From Elgaria multicarinata webbii (Eukaryota; Chordata; Lepidosauria; Squamata; Anguidae): a stretch of 64,000 nucleotides of DNA. The notes under the pieces were generated by a model. It had not been told where the DNA came from, did not search any database, and saw nothing but the letters and a program-made list of their open reading frames with translations. The position numbers and the translations under genes are program-made. The DNA lies in NCBI RefSeq assembly GCF_023053635.1, contig NC_086182.1, positions 6,039,001 to 6,103,000 of the forward strand, given 5' to 3'. Shown here in pieces: positions 24,201 to 34,928 of this stretch; positions within the stretch are counted from its first letter, which is position 1, and each line of letters starts with the position of its first letter.

Positions 24201-26699
24201 TTGATTTGAGGAGCCTATACGCGCATTGAAATCGCCAACAATTACGAGTGGGACCGTTGGAAATTCATGTTCTAGTCCACCTAGATAATGTTCAAGCTTG
24301 GACCAACAGTCTTCAACATAATAAGGCGAGCTCCTAGGGGGGACATAGATGTTAACAAAAATGTAGGATTGTTGTGAATTTTTAACAAAGACGGCCATAG
24401 CAAATGGGGTCAACCCTTTAAGATGGATAATAGAAACTGAAAGGGAGATAGATATCAATATAGCAAGCCCACCACTAGACCTACCCTTTGTTAGAGAAGG
24501 GGATGCAGAACTTGAGTATGACACATAACCTGGCAGCCAAATATCTTGATTTAACCAAGTTTCTTGGAACAATAAAATTTGAAATTGGTTAATATAGGAT
24601 AGGAAATCAGCATCCTCTAGCTTATTTTTCCATCTTGCTGTGTTCCAAGAAAAGCAAAGAAAATCTGTCTTAGGTTGAGTTAATAGTCAATTATAGTTTG
24701 GAACCTGCGTTTCAGTGACAGTTTCTTCCGCTGCTATTAATCGATTCTCTGTCAGAGAAGGGCTACCATTTAATTGATGTACATCAGCAGTAAAGGTGAC
24801 TTGTTTCCCCATCTTGGGTTCTTCCATTTCATGTGGCTCTAGTTTCCTCATAGCTAGCCAATTTGCGGTTGTTTGGCGTGCGTGATCAGAGATAACATTC
24901 CTGATTTTAGAAGGCGTCACAAAGGATATTAAATCCTCCTGGGACACTGGTTCATGGTCTGGGTTCATCACCACACTACTTGATGCTGCTAACCTTGACC
25001 TTAACGTATCTAATCTATCGATTATGGCCTTTTTTTCATTCAGAGGTAGGCATTTGTAAGAACTAATTAACTGCTCTTCTTCCGGAATTCTAGAGGCATT
25101 AGATGAAGAAGCATGTAAAATAGCCTTTTCTGGTAGAGAAGATGGACCAGGGAAGTCTCTTGAGGACTGGGGATTTTCTAGTCGCAAAAGGGGTAGAAGA
25201 GGTAGCCTTACTGCATTTAAAAAAAACTCTGGTAGAGATGACATCAAACCTAGCTAAAAGAGCCTTCTCCTTCATAATGATTACTGGTATTTTATCAGAT
25301 CTAAACAGTAAAATATGTTTTTGCAGTAGTGGAGGGGCATACAGCTTATCCATAGACACTAAATCAATTTCCTTCAGTGGTAGTTGTAATAGATAACTAA
25401 GATGTCTCTGTATAGAAGACAAGGTGTTCCATTGGATAATACGGTTTCTGTTAGGGTATACAGTTAAAGCTATCCTGTTAGGCTGCAGAAGAAGATTTGA
25501 AGCAAACTGAGAACTCACGACTGCAGATGACTGAGAAAAGTAATCAGGTACCATCCTATTAGGAGCCCTGGTATCATCTATCTTTTTAATAGGTGACTTA
25601 AATAAGGGAACAGAATTTTGCCCCTTCATGACTGTTACAAGACTATCAACTCTATTTGAGATATCTCTAAGTTCCTTATATATTCTTTCAACCATTAGGG
25701 CCACCAAATTATAAAGCTCTTCCAAAAGAAGCCTATCATTACAAAAGGAAGCAGACTTTCCCTTAGCTTCATCAGCATTATCATTAACTACATCTATATT
25801 TTCTATTATACTATTCTGATTTATGACATTGTTTCCAGCACGTAAAGGTTGGGGCTCAAAACTCTCCACCTCCAACACACTAAATCTGTTAGAGGTAGGG
25901 ATAGTAGGCTTGCAAGTGTCTAATTTATAAAACTCATCAATTCTAAGCTGTTTAGTGGAGGATAGTTTGAACTGGAGTTACTACGAGCACGCTTTGTCAG
26001 ACCCATTGAAGTTAACGGTTCCTCGTCAATCAGACAATAATAAAATAACAAATCAGATTAAATTACTGAAATACACTGACTAATAGAACGAGCAACTTAA
26101 TTACACCCACACACCCAAATCTAGCAACAGACAGACTCTAAAAATGAGAAAATTAAAGACAGTTACAAATGAACTCTACTTGTACAAATCAACTCTGTTT
26201 ATAGTCCCAGAGAGTTGAGATGTATGCTTTCTGAAAATAAATTCCAAAGATCAAAGCAGCTGTAATTCATTAAAATTTCATTTTTGTTTTCCTTCCTTGA
26301 AGCTAAAAGATAAAATAAAAAATAAGAGCAATAGTCAAAATAGCTAAGATATTAAAAATATTAAAATATTGGCTAAGATATTAAAATATTAAACTAGAGC
26401 AGCATAAAACATAAACTGATTCCCTTCCCTCCAAGCAGGGACTTGTTTGTTTGTATATTATGGATGTTCACTCCTCTCCTCCTCACAGCCAAGTTTGCTG
26501 ATCGCAAAGCACACTCCGGAGTCTTTATTTGCGACGAGGCAGTTCCTCTTGCATGGCTTCTTGCCCACAGCGGAGAGCCTCAGGCCAAGAGCCCTTTGTC
26601 TTTCGTCCTTCGGCTCGCGCCTCCAGCACCCTGGTCCCTTTAGTACCTGTAGGAGTGGGCGGGTCAAACAAACACTCTCAGGCTCTGCAGCAGCCCTCC
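21203..26699 (-). mobile_element. I/Vingi-like APE LINE, copy 2, nearly full length
   Basis: A 5.5-kb element flanked by AGCAGTA (21196-21202 and 26700-26706). On the minus strand it has: a 5' UTR; an ORF1 start resembling MGxxKRAR near 26,008; ORF1 frames to 24,687; an AP endonuclease (QETWLNQD, GDFNARIG, VDYVLIS, GSDHQPL; 24572-23676); and a long reverse-transcriptase frame of 607 codons (21440-23263) with YRPISLLD, YIDLKAAFD, GCLLAPLLFNLY and LLYADDAVLIS, ending in a C-terminal C-x-C...H...CP motif. The 3' UTR ends in CTGA repeats (21203-21215). Frame changes separate the ORF1 pieces and the linker at 23,263-23,676. It is the most complete element in the window. Confidence 0.87.
21440..23263 (-). 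CDS. Reverse transcriptase part of LINE copy 2
   Basis: 607 codons without a stop. The RT fingers and palm occupy about residues 30-290. Catalytic Asp residues are visible in YIDLKAAFD and YADD. The thumb and a connecting region follow, and the C-terminus carries CGCNAASIEDLIHVLLECP, a Cys/His cluster common at the end of I- and R-group LINE proteins. The uninterrupted length suggests a fairly recent insertion. The protein would copy its own RNA at the target site; it cannot be made whole because upstream frames are broken. Confidence 0.8.
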   Translation of the reverse strand: MDCNCECDWGNISVERAKSLILTLKNGKAPGRDGLPPDLFTTFPNWWAPIFTLLFSQINNSGITPSSWSPAIVVLIYKKGSRNNPSNYRPISLLDVPGKIYARFLLDKLEDWAEEHALLAPEQAGFRTGRSTLVNCFMLKHVVDKYLAGIVKYVYVAYIDLKAAFDSIPRERLWTKLQSLGIDQKLLICIKALYSNTSLKIRLDRGHLTDSIPVTKGVRQGCLLAPLLFNLYVNDVVEFLRGDQYFPVKIGSQKFSILLYADDAVLISYTQIGLRRLLNQFSSYCKNELLSINYEKTKTMIFSKFKKICNWQLDGNKLEQVSSYKYLGAVFHWTSNWSFQVQARTLLAERTLNGLLRFYRTKGRNLIQPTMELYKLRVLPMLLYGAPLWALTNLDQLEKAQNKFLRRLLAAPSSTKLALLRAEAGVMPIRAEALRLALLFWLKSIFQQLSEILLMTLAEEGSDSWMHRMQGIVMNLGFSVPFLLSQGHDKAKTLLLQRLKDIEMQSQSEELKSCKTNPSYNSFTPFYLSLPSYLVDIPNIKLRIIFTQARLNVLPLAVQLGRYKRLPIKDRVCGCNAASIEDLIHVLLECPMYNDLRNIYISPLLNR

Positions 26700-26702
26700 A
26701 GC
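26606..26702 (-). promoter_or_regulatory. Shared 5' UTR head of LINE copy 2
   Basis: About 93% identical to 17,556-17,652, whereas the reverse transcriptases of the two copies look only about half identical. It presumably acts as the internal promoter. Confidence 0.6.
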
Positions 26703-26729
26703 AGTAATGATAATGGTAATGGAACATAC

Positions 26730-29045
26730 ATTATTATTATTATTATTATTATTTATTTATATAGCACCATCAATGTACATGGTGCTGTACAGAGTAAAAC
26801 AGTAAATAGCAAGACCCTGTCGCATAGGCTTACAATCTAATAAAATCATAGTAAAACAATAAGGAGTGGAAGAGAATGCAAACAGGTACAGGGTAGGGTA
26901 AGCAGGCACTGGGTAGGGAAAAACTAACAGTAGAAAGTAACAGTAGAAGTCTGCACAACATCAAGTTTTAAAAGCTTTAGGAAAAAGAAAAGTTTTTAGT
27001 TGAGCTTTAAAAGCTGTGGTTGAACTTGTAGTTCTCAAATGTTCTGGAAGAGCGTTCCAGGCGTAAGGGGCAGCAGACGAAAATGGACGAAGCCGAGCAA
27101 GGGAAGTAGAGGCCCTTGGGCAGGCGAGAAACATGGCATCAGAGGAGCGAAGAGCACGAGCAGGGCAATAGTGTGAGATGAGAGAGGAGAGATAGGAAGG
27201 AGCTAGACCGTGAAAAGCTTTGAAGGTTAACAGGAGAAGTTTATATTGGATTCTGAAGTGAATTGGAAGCCAATGAAGAGATTTCAGAAGCGGAGTAACA
27301 TGGTCGGAGCGGCGAGCCAAGAAGATGATCTTTGCGGCAGAGTGGTGAACAGAAACCAACGGACTGATGTGAGAAGAAGGAAGGCCAGAGAGAAGAAGGT
27401 TGCAGTAGTCCAACCGTGAAATAACCAGTGCATGAACAAGCGTCTTGGCAGAAGAGACAGACAAAAATGATCGAATCCTGGCAATATTATACAGGAAAAA
27501 TCGACAAGATTTAGCTACTGCCTCAATATGAGGAATAAAGGAGAGCGAGGAGTCGAAGATAAAGCCAAGGCTACGAGCTTCCTTGACCGGAGTAAGCGTA
27601 ACATCATTGACAGTAAGAGAGAATGAGAGATGAGGAGAAGGTTTAGGAGGAAAAACAAGCAATTCAGTCTTTGCCATGTTAAGCTTCAAGCGACGATGAA
27701 GCAGCCAAGCTGAGATATCTGAAAGACATGCTGAGATACGATCGTGAACATCAGGAGAAAGTTCCGGAGATGACAGATATAGTTGTGTATCATCGGCGTA
27801 CAGATGATATTGGAGGCCATGAGATTGAATAAGCTTGCCCAAGGGCAACATGTATAAGGAAAACAACAACGGGCCAAGCACCGAGCCTTGCGGAACCCCT
27901 ACTGAAAGGGGAAAGGAGGAAGACGAGCTGCCATTAGCCAACACGCTGAAAGAGCGACCCGCTAGATAGGAGGCAAACCAGTTATAGACAGAGCCACAAA
28001 ATCCAAGGTCATGAAGGGAATCTAAGAGAAGGTCATGATCAACCGTGTCAAAGGCTGCAGTTAGATCAAGGAGAATAAGAACGGAATAATGGCCTTTAGA
28101 CTTGGCAGTAAGGAGATCATTGGTGATCTTAGTAAGGGCTGTTTCGGTGGAATGCAGAGGACGGAATCCAGATTGAAATGGATCCAAAGCAGAGTTACTA
28201 GAAAGAAAGTCAAGACAGCGAGAGTAGACCGCACGCTCCAGGATCTTTGAAACAAACGGCAACAAAGAGACAGGTCGGTAGTTAGATAGAGATAGCCTAT
28301 CAAGAGTAGGTTTCTTGAGAATGGGAGAGACTGTAGCATGTTTAAAAGCAGAAGGAAATGAACCAGAGGACAGAGAAAGATTAATAATATGTAGCAAGGA
28401 AGGGAGGATAGCAGGAATAAGATTAATAAAGACGCGAGAAGGAATCGGATCACGAGAACAAGTGGAAGGCTTCGAAGAGCGCAGTATTGTAGACAGTTCA
28501 TCCGCAGAGACCGAAGAAAACGCAGAGAAATTTGCAGGAGGAGCTGACAGATGAGGAACAGGAACTGGAAGAGGAGCAGAGCTGGCCAGATCAGAGCGGA
28601 TAGTTTGGATTTTAGCATTGAAAAAAGAGGCAAAGTTATTAGCAGACAGAGAGGCGGGGAGAGATGGCGGATTAGGCTTCAGAAGAGAATTGAAGGACGC
28701 AAAGAGCCGCTGAGGATGCCTAGCATTTGATTGGATCAGCGTTGAGTAGTACTGCTGTTTGGCCAGTGAGATGGCAGAAGAGAAAGAGGAGAGTACAAAT
28801 TTGTAATGGACAAAGTCTGCCCGGTCCCTGGTCTTACGCCAAAGGCGTTCAGCTGCCCGGGAACAAGAGCGAAGGTAGCGGAGGGAAGAGGTGAGCCACG
28901 GTTGGGGTTGAGAAGGGCGAGCTATCCGAGTTGTAGATGGAGCAAGATTATCAAGAGTTGAAGATAAGGAGGAATTAAAGAAGGAGACAGCTGAGTCCAA
29001 GGAGACAGCCGAACAGACAGAAGGAAGGGAGGAGGCTACAGAGCT
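26730..29045 (-). mobile_element. L2 LINE, 5' truncated, long open frame
   Basis: The minus strand encodes an L2 reverse transcriptase ([64 protein letters not shown]) and ends in the L2 tail (GGTGCTATATAAATAA followed by TAA repeats at 26,730-26,752). The open frame of 714 codons is unbroken. The AP endonuclease is missing, so the copy is 5' truncated. It lies inside the Copia 3' LTR. Confidence 0.92.
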
Positions 29046-29105
29046 ATATATATAGTGCAAAAACTGTACAGTCATCTCAGCTACTAATTGACTAAACATC
29101 CCCAT
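26961..29105 (-). CDS. L2 reverse transcriptase ORF (714 codons)
   Basis: The frame's first roughly 20 codons are host Copia LTR; L2 coding begins near 29,045. RT motifs lie in order, with catalytic residues in LLDLTAAFD and YADD. The C-terminus has the L2 signature HWLPI...Y K...L and ends shortly after [10 protein letters not shown]. No stop or shift is seen over 2 kb, so this is a young copy for a LINE otherwise seen only as fragments here. Confidence 0.88.
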   Translation of the reverse strand: MGMFSQLVAEMTVQFLHYIYSSVASSLPSVCSAVSLDSAVSFFNSSLSSTLDNLAPSTTRIARPSQPQPWLTSSLRYLRSCSRAAERLWRKTRDRADFVHYKFVLSSFSSAISLAKQQYYSTLIQSNARHPQRLFASFNSLLKPNPPSLPASLSANNFASFFNAKIQTIRSDLASSAPLPVPVPHLSAPPANFSAFSSVSADELSTILRSSKPSTCSRDPIPSRVFINLIPAILPSLLHIINLSLSSGSFPSAFKHATVSPILKKPTLDRLSLSNYRPVSLLPFVSKILERAVYSRCLDFLSSNSALDPFQSGFRPLHSTETALTKITNDLLTAKSKGHYSVLILLDLTAAFDTVDHDLLLDSLHDLGFCGSVYNWFASYLAGRSFSVLANGSSSSSFPLSVGVPQGSVLGPLLFSLYMLPLGKLIQSHGLQYHLYADDTQLYLSSPELSPDVHDRISACLSDISAWLLHRRLKLNMAKTELLVFPPKPSPHLSFSLTVNDVTLTPVKEARSLGFIFDSSLSFIPHIEAVAKSCRFFLYNIARIRSFLSVSSAKTLVHALVISRLDYCNLLLSGLPSSHISPLVSVHHSAAKIIFLARRSDHVTPLLKSLHWLPIHFRIQYKLLLLTFKAFHGLAPSYLSSLISHYCPARALRSSDAMFLACPRASTSLARLRPFSSAAPYAWNALPEHLRTTSSTTAFKAQLKTFLFPKAFKT

Positions 29106-29248
29106 GCCACCAATAATTCAATAATTGCATTGTCCAGATGGCAGCCTTGACATTTAGAAGTATTTCTTCATGTTTCTTCATGTCTTCTGACAATGGGCAT
29201 ACTAAAGCTCAGGAATAAAGAAAAACTGATCCAATCCAGGATCCAACA
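29046..29248 (-). mobile_element. Copia LTR, proximal part (3' LTR)
   Basis: On the minus strand the LTR starts TGTTGGATCCTGG right after a purine tract (AGTAAAAGAAGAGG, 29,249-29,262) that serves as the polypurine primer. It runs to a TATATATA stretch where the L2 begins. Confidence 0.7.
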
Positions 29249-32200
29249 CCTCTTCTTTTACTTTATGAAATAGCTTTATGAAAAACATTGTACAGATATT
29301 TACATTTGCTCCTGCCTGAAACTTAACGTTTCACATAGCTCTCTGTATCTAGTAACTCTTAACGGCTTTGTGAACAAGTCAGCAATGTTTTCTTTTGACT
29401 CACAATAAATAAGCTTTAGAGTTTTATTATTTATGTGTTCTTTCACATTTTGGTATTTAATTGCAATATGCTTGGACTTAGCTTTAAACATGTCTGCCTT
29501 TGCTAATGCTATACAGGACTGTGAATCACAAAAAACAGGAATTGGTGTTTCAAAAAGAATTTTGAAATCTTTTAGTAACTGTACAAATCAAGTGATTTCG
29601 TCACATAATTCAGATAATGCTCTATATTGTGCTTCACAAGATGAAATGGACACATATGCTTGCTTTTTGGACGTCTAGGAGATTAAAGCTTTGCTAAACA
29701 TTAATACAAGTCTTGACGGCGATTTTTGATCTTCTAGGCACTCTGCTCAATCTGAGTTGACATAGCCTAAAAACTGTTTGTCCTGTTCTGTTGATAGCTT
29801 GAGACAAAAATCTAGAGTCTTCTTTAAATACTTTAGAACACATTTTGTTGCCTGCCAAGCTGGGATTGTTGGCGAAACAACGAACTTGCTGAGAATAGCA
29901 ACTGAGGCAGCAAGATCTGGCATAGACTATGACACTAGATAAAGTAATGTGCCCACCACTGAATGATAAAGGTTTGGGTCACAAAAACTTTCCCCCTGTA
30001 GATTCTTGCATACATCAACTGCTAAACGACTTCTGACCTTTTTGCAATCTTGCATTCTATAGGCTTCTAGCAAGTTCAAAATCTTCTGTTTCTGACTAAG
30101 CATAACGCTTCCGTCCTCTGCTGTTTTGACTTCTACACTTAAGTAATTTTTTACTGGACCTAGTGCCTTTAAACTATACTTTTTTCAAGCTGTTTTGCAA
30201 CTTCTTGGACTTGTTTAGCAGTACTACATGCAATCAAAAGATCATCAACATAAACTACAACTGCTTTAAATTCTTTCTACTTCTTTGTGTATACAGGCAA
30301 GGGTCTGCTAGGCTCTTGTCAAATTTCATTTCATTTACTAAAGTAGAATTTAAAACGGAATTCTAGCATCTGGCACTCTGCTTAAGCTTATAGATTGCTT
30401 TTTTCAGAAACTAAACTCTGTTTTAGTTTCATAACTTTCTGGCTCCTTCATATAAATCTGTTCGTTTAGTGGAGCATTCAGATAAGCTGTTTGAAAATCG
30501 TATTGATAAACTACTAACTTTTCCTTTCCTGCAATGGTTAAAAGTAACTTCAATGTTTCTGCTTTGCAGGTAGGAAAGTTTGGTCATAATCAACATTTTT
30601 AATCTGCTTAAACCCTCTTGCAACTAGCTTTGCTTTGAATTTTTCTTTACCTGATTCAAGCTTCTTCTTTTTGAAAACCCAGCGACAAGATACAGCCTTT
30701 TGCCCTACAGGCAAATCTGTCTGTTCAAACACATTATTATCTTTAAGACTTTGCATTTCACTCTCTATTGCTAATTTCTACTTTTGTTTCTCTAAGGGAC
30801 CTAGCGTCTGCAGATCTGCATAAGACTGAGGCTCGCATCTTACATGGAAAACCTTTGAAGCAAACTTTTCAGGCAGAATTCCTTTGTTCACCTGCTGTAA
30901 GCGGTGTGGAATAGGAACTTCCTGAACTGCTTCGGTTTTCAGCTCAAGAATTTCTTCACTTAACTCTTGAGTTTCTGGAGTTTCAGCTGGCCTGCCACTT
31001 ATTTCAATGGGAACATCCAGGTTGCTATGAATCCCTGCCCAGTTCTGCTCCTCAAACTGAGCTGATTTTGAAATTATAATTTTACTATTTTGCAGTAGAA
31101 AGCGCTAACTGCCATTTTGGTAACCAACAAAACGTAACTTGACACCTTTCAGTCCTCCTTGCCTTCTCTGAGGCAAAGGAATATTTACAATAGCATAACT
31201 TCTCCAAGTTCTTAAATGTTTTAAATTCAGGCTTCTCTTGTACAACAGAGAATATGGGGTGTTATTAATTGCACTTGACCAGGTCTGATTACACAAATAG
31301 TTTGCTGTGGCAAAAGCTTCTGCTCACAGCTGTTTCTCGGCTTTAGAATTTTGCATAAGGCATTCTTTTATACTTTTGATCATGCCGATCCTGCATTCAA
31401 TAGAGCCGTTTTGCCATGGACTCTTAGGAGCAATTAACTTATGCGTAATCCTTGTCTTAGTACAGTAACGCTTAAAGTCTAAACTTTGAAATTCTCCTCT
31501 ACGATCCGTCTGAAATTTCTGCACTTGTTTCTGGAAAAAACGTTCTACTTAAGTTACTTAGGACTTCACAGCATTCAAACATTCACTTTTTGATTTCAAC
31601 ATATAAACCTATGAATATCTGGTTTTATCATCTAGGAGAACCAATGCGTATTTTGCTTTTCTAATGCTCTCCGGAAACAGCCCGGTTAAGTCCATATGAA
31701 TAAGCCCTAGGCTTTCTTTTTCTCTCTACTCTCTCATGCGTGGAATGTTTGCCACACGTGACTTGGAAAGTTTGCAAACTGCAGTCCAGATACTTGTTGC
31801 AACTTTGAACTTTCATACCCTCTGTGACATTCAACGTTTTAGTTAAGGACTTAAAGTTTGCATGACCTAGACGCCTGTGAAAAAGATGTATACAGTTCTC
31901 ATGGGGAGGTAAATTGTTAATCATACAACTTGTTGAAACAGTCTCGGATTCTCCTTCTATTTTGTTATCCATGAAAAAGAAACTATTTTCCATATGGCTA
32001 GTCTCACGCAATTTTCCATCTTTCTCTACAAAACATTTCTTTTCTTCAAAGTGGACTGAATAACCTTTTTCTGTTAAAGTTGACACACCTAGAAGTGAAT
32101 AACTTAAACTTGGAACAAAAAGCATAGATTCAAAACTTTGGTTCAAAAAAGGTAGATAACATTCTTTTTCAGAACAGACATGGACTGTGCTCTCGTCTGC

Positions 32201-32310
32201 CAATGCAACATTCCTCAGCGAAGGCTCATGGGAATTCTGGAAATACTTCTGTTGGTTGCATATCGAACTGCTACAGGCAGAATCAATGAGCCAACGATTC
32301 CTTTCACTGC
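29249..32310 (-). mobile_element. Ty1/Copia element, internal region, broken
   Basis: Reading the minus strand, the recognisable pol parts lie in the Copia order: a protease-like segment (WLIDSACSSSIC), GAG-pre-integrase (LFHRRLGHANFKSL), an integrase core, the reverse-transcriptase entry block (CRWVFKKK...KLVARGF) and the RNase H end (SKHIAIKY...YCESKENIADLFTKPL). Integrase before reverse transcriptase identifies Copia. The gag part and 5' LTR are missing beyond 32,310, where a CR1-like LINE begins. The coding region is broken in roughly ten places and looks old. Confidence 0.85.
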
Positions 32311-32510
32311 TAGCAACTGGTGTAGTATATAGGCTAAGTGCCTCTGATACTGGAGGTAGCATAGAGCCATCAGGAATGGTAGCCATTGAATAGCCTTCCC
32401 TTCCAGGAAATTATCCAAGCCCCTTTTAAAGCCATCCAAATTGGTGGCCATTACCACATCTCATCGTAGTGAATTCTATAGTTTAACTATGTGCTGTGTG
32501 AAGAAGTACT
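32311..32510 (-). mobile_element. CR1/L3-like LINE 3' part, left half
   Basis: Contains GCCTCTGATACTGGAGGTAG, AAGCCATCCAAATTGG and related blocks that recur at 58,020-58,160. It continues after a younger CR1 at 32,723. Confidence 0.75.
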
Positions 32511-32722
32511 TAGAATCATAGAACAGTTGAGCTGGAAGGGGCCTATAAGGCCATGGAGTCCAACCCCCTGCTCAATGCAGGAATCCACATTAAAGCACTT
32601 CTGACAGGTAGCTGTCCAGCCGCATCTTGAATGCCTCTAGTGTGGGCAAGCCCACGATCCCCCTAGGTCATCGGTTCCATTATCATACTGCTCTAACAGT
32701 CAGGAAGTTTTTTACTTCCTTT
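32511..32722 (-). mobile_element. CR1 LINE 3' end nested in CR1-like LINE
   Basis: AGAATCATAGAACAG opens the reversed octamer tail, and the fragment ends at CTAACAGTCAGGAAG. The host repeat resumes at ACTTCC; the short flanks GTACTT and TTACTT look like the target site. Confidence 0.85.
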
Positions 32723-32940
32723 TATCTGTCCTGAATCTCCCACCAATCAACTTCATGGGATGACCCCACTGAGTTCTAGTATTATGGGAGAGGGATAAAA
32801 AATGTCTCACGCTCTACATTCTCCACACCATGCATGATTTTGTACACCTCTATCAGGTCTCCCCTTAGACTCCTTTTTCCCTCTGTTCTACTGGCTATTG
32901 CCAAATGAATGTTTTCAATGTTGGGGTTCAGCAGAACATC
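32723..32940 (-). mobile_element. CR1/L3-like LINE 3' part, right half
   Basis: CCTGAATCTCCCACCAATCA and GTTCTAGTATTATGGGAGAG match 58,165-58,240, so this continues the LINE interrupted at 32,510. Confidence 0.75.
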
Positions 32941-33522
32941 TGGTGATTGTGAGCTAAGATGAATGTGTCTCATGAAGACATTGCTGTGATAGAACTCTGG
33001 GCACCAGAGTTGACCTGTGTGAAACACTCAACTCCGCAGAACCCATGAAGGTTGCTTGCTAGATAAATAAGACAAGTTCTTTGTTCAAGAAGGAAACAAA
33101 AAAGATACTTTCCCTTGCATCTTTCACACACCTATTTTCTGATTAGGTTAGCATAAACTTTTTAATGAATGGTTGTCAGGAGAACAAAATGGATTCAAGT
33201 TGGCTCCTGTTATGATTATGATTAATATTTATATACCACTCAATTATCTAACAGATTAATGCCTCACTTGCTGTTCAAATTGCTACCTGCTAAGAAATGT
33301 CTAGGGTGGATGAGTGAGAAATTTGTTTCAGTTTGGTTTTGATGAGAATTCACCAAAATTCACTGAGCTATCCATATTCAGAAGAAAAAGAATGTGAGAT
33401 TAAAAGAATTTGAATGTGGGAGAAATCAAAACAGACATATTTAAGGACTATTAACCAGTAATATTCCTAACAAAAGGAATGGGGGCAAAAGGAATGGAAA
33501 AGGCTGCTCTCTGTTACATTTT

Positions 33523-33616
33523 CATCTTTCATCTCTTCATGATTTATGTCCTGAAAGCAGAATGCGCTACTCAAGGCCAGGGAGAACCACAGGATGATCA
33601 GGCTGAGGGGAGCCCT
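33523..33616 (-). pseudogene. Exon 2 of a second MSMB-like gene
   Basis: After an acceptor (TTATTTTTCAG) the minus strand encodes Arg-Ala-Pro-Leu-Ser-Leu followed by a hydrophobic run and Ala-Phe-Cys. This aligns codon for codon with exon 2 of the complete gene (Arg-Ala-Leu-Phe-Ser-Leu...Gly-Phe-Cys). It would supply the signal peptide and the first cysteine. The complete gene has the donor GATG|GTAATG, but this copy reads GATGAAAATG, so the GT is missing at the equivalent site; a GT six bases on would change the phase. Flanking intron sequence is also similar between the loci, so the two arose by genomic duplication. Confidence 0.7.
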
Positions 33617-33852
33617 CTGAAAAATAAGAGGCGTAAGAAAAGAAGGAACTCAGCCAGGGAAATCTTCACATTCTTAGAGAATTTCCCTTTATATTAGGTT
33701 TTGGCTGCATTTATATTTTAAGGTGTTTTTAAAATGTAAAATGCGTAGAAAAGCATAGCATTCAATGGGTTACCCAAGAAATACCAGTTTAACTATATAG
33801 AGAGACAAGGTCAAAGCCAGCTAAAGCAAAGAAGAGACAAAGAATTACATTA

Positions 33853-33952
33853 ATGGTGCAATCCTACTTGTACCTGTCTACTCCGAAGTAAGTCCCATTG
33901 AGTTTTACAGTACTTAATCCCAGATATGTGTATATAGACTTGTAGCCTAAAT
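33853..33952. mobile_element. Short palindromic repeat (GCAATCCTA type)
   Basis: GTGCAATCCTACTTG...GAAGTAAGTCCCATTGAG...is a common reptile repeat with inverted ends. A second copy is at 45,594 and a worn one near 53,765. Confidence 0.6.
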
Positions 33953-34923
33953 CAACATTTGCTAAGAAATTGGACTAACTGAGACAAGAAAAAAAAATCC
34001 CTGGCAAAGCATAAGCTGCACATAGGTGTTCGTAAGGTGTGTGCCAGGTGTGCCCAGGCACACTCTAATCTCTCAAGCAATAAGTGCCAAGTTTAGGGTG
34101 TCATTGAGTAGGGCTCCAGAGGGGGATCCAAACACAGAGGGGACGACCCTCCGGCTTCTCCGCCACCTCACCGTAGAACCACTGCCTTCAGGGGAGCCCC
34201 ATTGCTCCCGGCAGCAGACATGAAAAGGAATCGCTCTGCTGGGAGCCTCTCTGCTGGGAGCTGTGCTTCAAAGAGGCCAGGAGGAGGAGGAGCCCCGGAG
34301 GCTAATATCACCTCCGAAGCCCCTCCTCTGGCCGGCGTCACCACAAAGCCCCACCAATGTTTGGGCTTGAGGAGCGTCTCCTAATTCCACCCCTCACCTG
34401 CAACGGCCCTCCCGCAATCAGGCAACCCAAATGTGGAGTAGGACATCAATATCTACAGTGTTTGATAAATGAATGAATAAAAATAACGTCCTTTATGATT
34501 TAGTAGTCAATAACTGTTCGCCTTGAAAAAGAAAATCCCTGGGTGCACCCCCTAATGAAATGTGCTGCTCGTCACACATATGGAGCTGCATAGTTGATCA
34601 GCTCTGTGAGTTTCAGTTGACTGAAATGGGTCCTCTTTAGCAGCCCTTGACTCAATAGATAAGTTGTTCTGGAATACTTATCAACATTCCAACTACTCAG
34701 AAGTTTGTTTTTTAAAAACCATCAGCATGTAAGACCTAGGGATGGATGGATTGACAGCCTCTGTCAATGGTCCACTGTAGTATTGGAACAGATTTCTGTG
34801 TGCAAGACAAAGAGATATGTGAACAGGAAATGTCAGAATATGAACATGTGCATACGCATGAAAGAGAGAGCGGAGAACATGAATGAACTGAGTAAGTATT
34901 AGTGTGCATGGGTTGCACGGGAG
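33953..34923. other. No gene recognised
   Basis: A CpG-bearing, G/C-richer patch lies at 34,130-34,400, but I see no exon with splice sites and no named repeat. Confidence 0.4.
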
Positions 34924-34928
34924 TGGAG

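Noticed and set aside
33479-33697. 72-residue plus-strand frame with a signal-peptide-like start and Lys/Arg-rich end
   Set aside because: It is the antisense of the MSMB-like exon 2 homolog. The minus-strand reading matches the complete gene codon by codon, so the plus frame is a shadow.
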